Assembly (NCBI GenBank): GCA_026686845.1
Contig: JAIVEN010000047.1
Span: forward strand, 124,001-188,000
DNA: 64,000 bases
Origin: Adenanthera pavonina
Lineage: Eukaryota > Streptophyta > Magnoliopsida > Fabales > Fabaceae
Direction: 5' to 3'
The position numbers and the translations under genes are program-made. Positions 62,409 through 64,000 of this stretch are shown piece by piece (the stretch's first letter is position 1; the number at the start of each line of letters is the position of its first letter). The notes below the pieces were generated by a model. It was not told the DNA's origin, did no database searches, and saw only the letters and a list, made by a program, of their open reading frames with translations.

Positions 62409-64000
62409 GTATGTTTAGAAAACTGGAACTTTCAAACAAAATGAGGTTAAAGCGGACTTCGATTATGTTCATTTCATCAACCAAGGCTCAAATTGGTGTG
62501 AGGATAACGGATAAACTCACTAGCTCACTTCATGTTTCAAATTTCATGAGATTTTCCGATTTCATTTGCTTTTCAATGCATTTTCGTGAGGTTGGATCGT
62601 GTTGGCCAAAATAGCATCATGATGAAGCCGAATTGTGCACGTTTCTTCCAACTAGACTCGAATTATTGTGAGTAAGCCGCATAAACTCCCTACCTCAGTT
62701 AAAATTTCAAATCTTCTGGCATTGTCCTCCTAAGAGCCTCCCGGTGAATGTTTAGAAACTTGGAACTTTCAAACAAAATGAGGTTAAAGTATAATCCGAT
62801 TGTGTTCATTTCATAAACCAAGGCTCAAATTGGTGTGAGGATGTCGGATAAACTCACTAGCTCACTTCATGTTGCAAATGTCGGGAGATTTTTTATTATC
62901 TTTTGCTTTTCAATGCATTTTTCGTGAGGTTGGATCGATTTGGCCAAAATGGCGTCATTATAAAGCCGAATTGTGCACGTTTCTTCCAACTAGACTCGAA
63001 TTATTGTGAGTAAGTCGTATAAACTCCCTACCTCGCTTAAAATTCCAAATCTTCTGGCATTCCCCTCCTTAGAGCCTCCCGGAGAATGTTTAGAAACCTG
63101 AAACTTTCAAACAAAATGAGGTTAAAGCAGAATCCGATTGTGTTCATTTCATCAACCAAGGCTCAAATTGGTGTGAGGATAACGGATAAACTCACTAGCT
63201 CACTTCATGTTTCAAATTTCATGAGATTTTCCGATTTCATTTGCTTTTCAATGCATTTTCGTGAGGTTGGATCGTGTTGGCCAAAATAGCATCATGATGA
63301 AGCCGAATTGTGCACGTTTCTTCCAACTAGACTCGAATTATTGTGAGTAAGCCGCATAAACTCCCTACCTCAGTTAAAATTTCAAATCTTCTGGCATTGT
63401 CCTCCTAAGAGCCTCCCGGTGAATGTTTAGAAACTTGGAACTTTCAAACAAAATGAGGTTAAAGTATAATCCGATTGTGTTCATTTCATAAACCAAGGCT
63501 CAAATTGGTGTGAGGATGTCGGATAAACTCACTAGCTCACTTCATGTTGCAAATGTCGGGAGATTTTTTATTATCTTTTGCTTTTCAATGCATTTTTCGT
63601 GAGGTTGGATCGATTTGGCCAAAATGGCGTCATTATAAAGCCGAATTGTGCACGTTTCTTCCAACTAGACTCGAATTATTGTGAGTAAGTCGTATAAACT
63701 CCCTACCTCGCTTAAAATTCCAAATCTTCTGGCATTCCCCTCCTTAGAGCCTCCCGGAGAATGTTTAGAAACCTGAAACTTTCAAACAAAATGAGGTTAA
63801 AGCAGAATCCGATTGTGTTCATTTCATCAACCAAGGCTCAAATTGGTGTGAGGATGCCGGATAAACTCACTAGCTCACTTCATGTTTCAAATTTCATGAG
63901 ATTTTCCGATTTCATTTGCTTTTCAATGCATTTTCGTGAGGTTGGATCGTTTTGGCCAAAATAGCATCATGATGAAGCCGAATTGTGCACGTTTCCTCCA
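62409..64000 (+). repeat. Dimeric higher-order repeat, 675-bp period, to the window end
   Basis: Units start at 62411, 63086 and 63761 and are marked by GAGGATAACGG (the first two), AAAGTATAATCCG with TTCATAAACC, and GCATTTTTCGTGAGG. The third unit is cut by the window end and has GAGGATGCCGG instead. The first unit begins with GTATGTTTAGAAAACTGG, so it joins to the 672-bp series at its left edge. Confidence 0.82.

Larger units (their letters stand above)
31224..64000 (+). repeat. Right satellite array, ~335-bp monomers (subfamilies C and D)
   Basis: Continuation of the same satellite in the same orientation after the retrotransposon, about 98 monomers, running off the window end. Subfamily C (335 bp) has GATAAACTTAGTAGCTCAC, GTCGCAAGTTTCGTGAG and a five-T run before ATTATC. 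Subfamily D (334-336 bp) has GTTTCAAATTTCATGAG and ATTTTCCGATTTC. Both share AATCCGATTGTGTTCATTTC, where left-array A monomers have CCGG and CATCTC. Monomers combine into higher-order repeats, listed separately. Monomers between about 33.2 and 39.3 kb and between 58.4 and 60.7 kb are more individually divergent and less regularly ordered than those at 40-58 kb. No other transposon interrupts these 32.8 kb. Confidence 0.98.

Noticed and set aside
1..64000. CENP-B box in the satellite monomer
   Set aside because: I looked for TTCGnnnnAnnCGGG on both strands of the monomer consensus and saw none. TTCGTGAAGTTGG and similar stretches do not fit.

Overview
This window looks like nuclear DNA of a flowering plant (probably a eudicot; I cannot name the species) from a satellite-rich, probably centromeric or pericentromeric block. 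About 88% of it is one head-to-tail tandem satellite with a monomer of about 335 bp, all in the same orientation. I estimate roughly 70 monomers to the left and 98 to the right of a single insertion. No cellular gene, tRNA, rRNA or CRISPR array was seen. The many short plus-strand reading frames repeated at 335-bp spacing are by-products of the satellite, not genes.

Layout: (1) 1-23786, left satellite array. It is mostly two monomer subfamilies, here called A (336 bp, AATCCGGTTGTG) and B (334 bp, AACTCCGATTGTG with GATAAACTTTAG), arranged as dimers, trimers and longer duplicated blocks. Near 22 kb the array changes to the subfamilies typical of the right side. (2) 23787-31223, one full-length Ty3/gypsy LTR retrotransposon of 7437 bp on the minus strand. 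It has two 904-bp LTRs that I count as about 98.8% identical (11 differences), a 5-bp target duplication (ATGTT), an initiator-Met-tRNA primer-binding site, a polypurine tract, gag and pol. Its domain order, its gag type and an integrase frame that runs through the polypurine tract into the 3' LTR point to the CRM (centromeric) chromovirus clade. It carries two stop codons and one frameshift, so this copy is not autonomous. (3) 31224-64000, right satellite array of subfamilies C (335 bp, CTTAGTAGCTC) and D (TTTCAAATTTCATGAG, TTTTCCGATTTC), with clear higher-order repeats: a trimer (1007 bp), a 12-mer (4020 bp), a 6-mer (about 2009 bp) and dimers (672 and 675 bp).

The most interesting structural observation is that the 335-bp monomer is itself an ancient dimer. 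Its two halves, offset by about 165-169 bp, still align at about 75% over the best 63 columns, so the ancestral unit was about one nucleosome repeat long. Together with a recent CRM-like insertion and multi-level higher-order repeats, this makes the locus a good candidate for a functional or recently functional centromere. That is an inference from sequence only; CENH3 binding would decide it.
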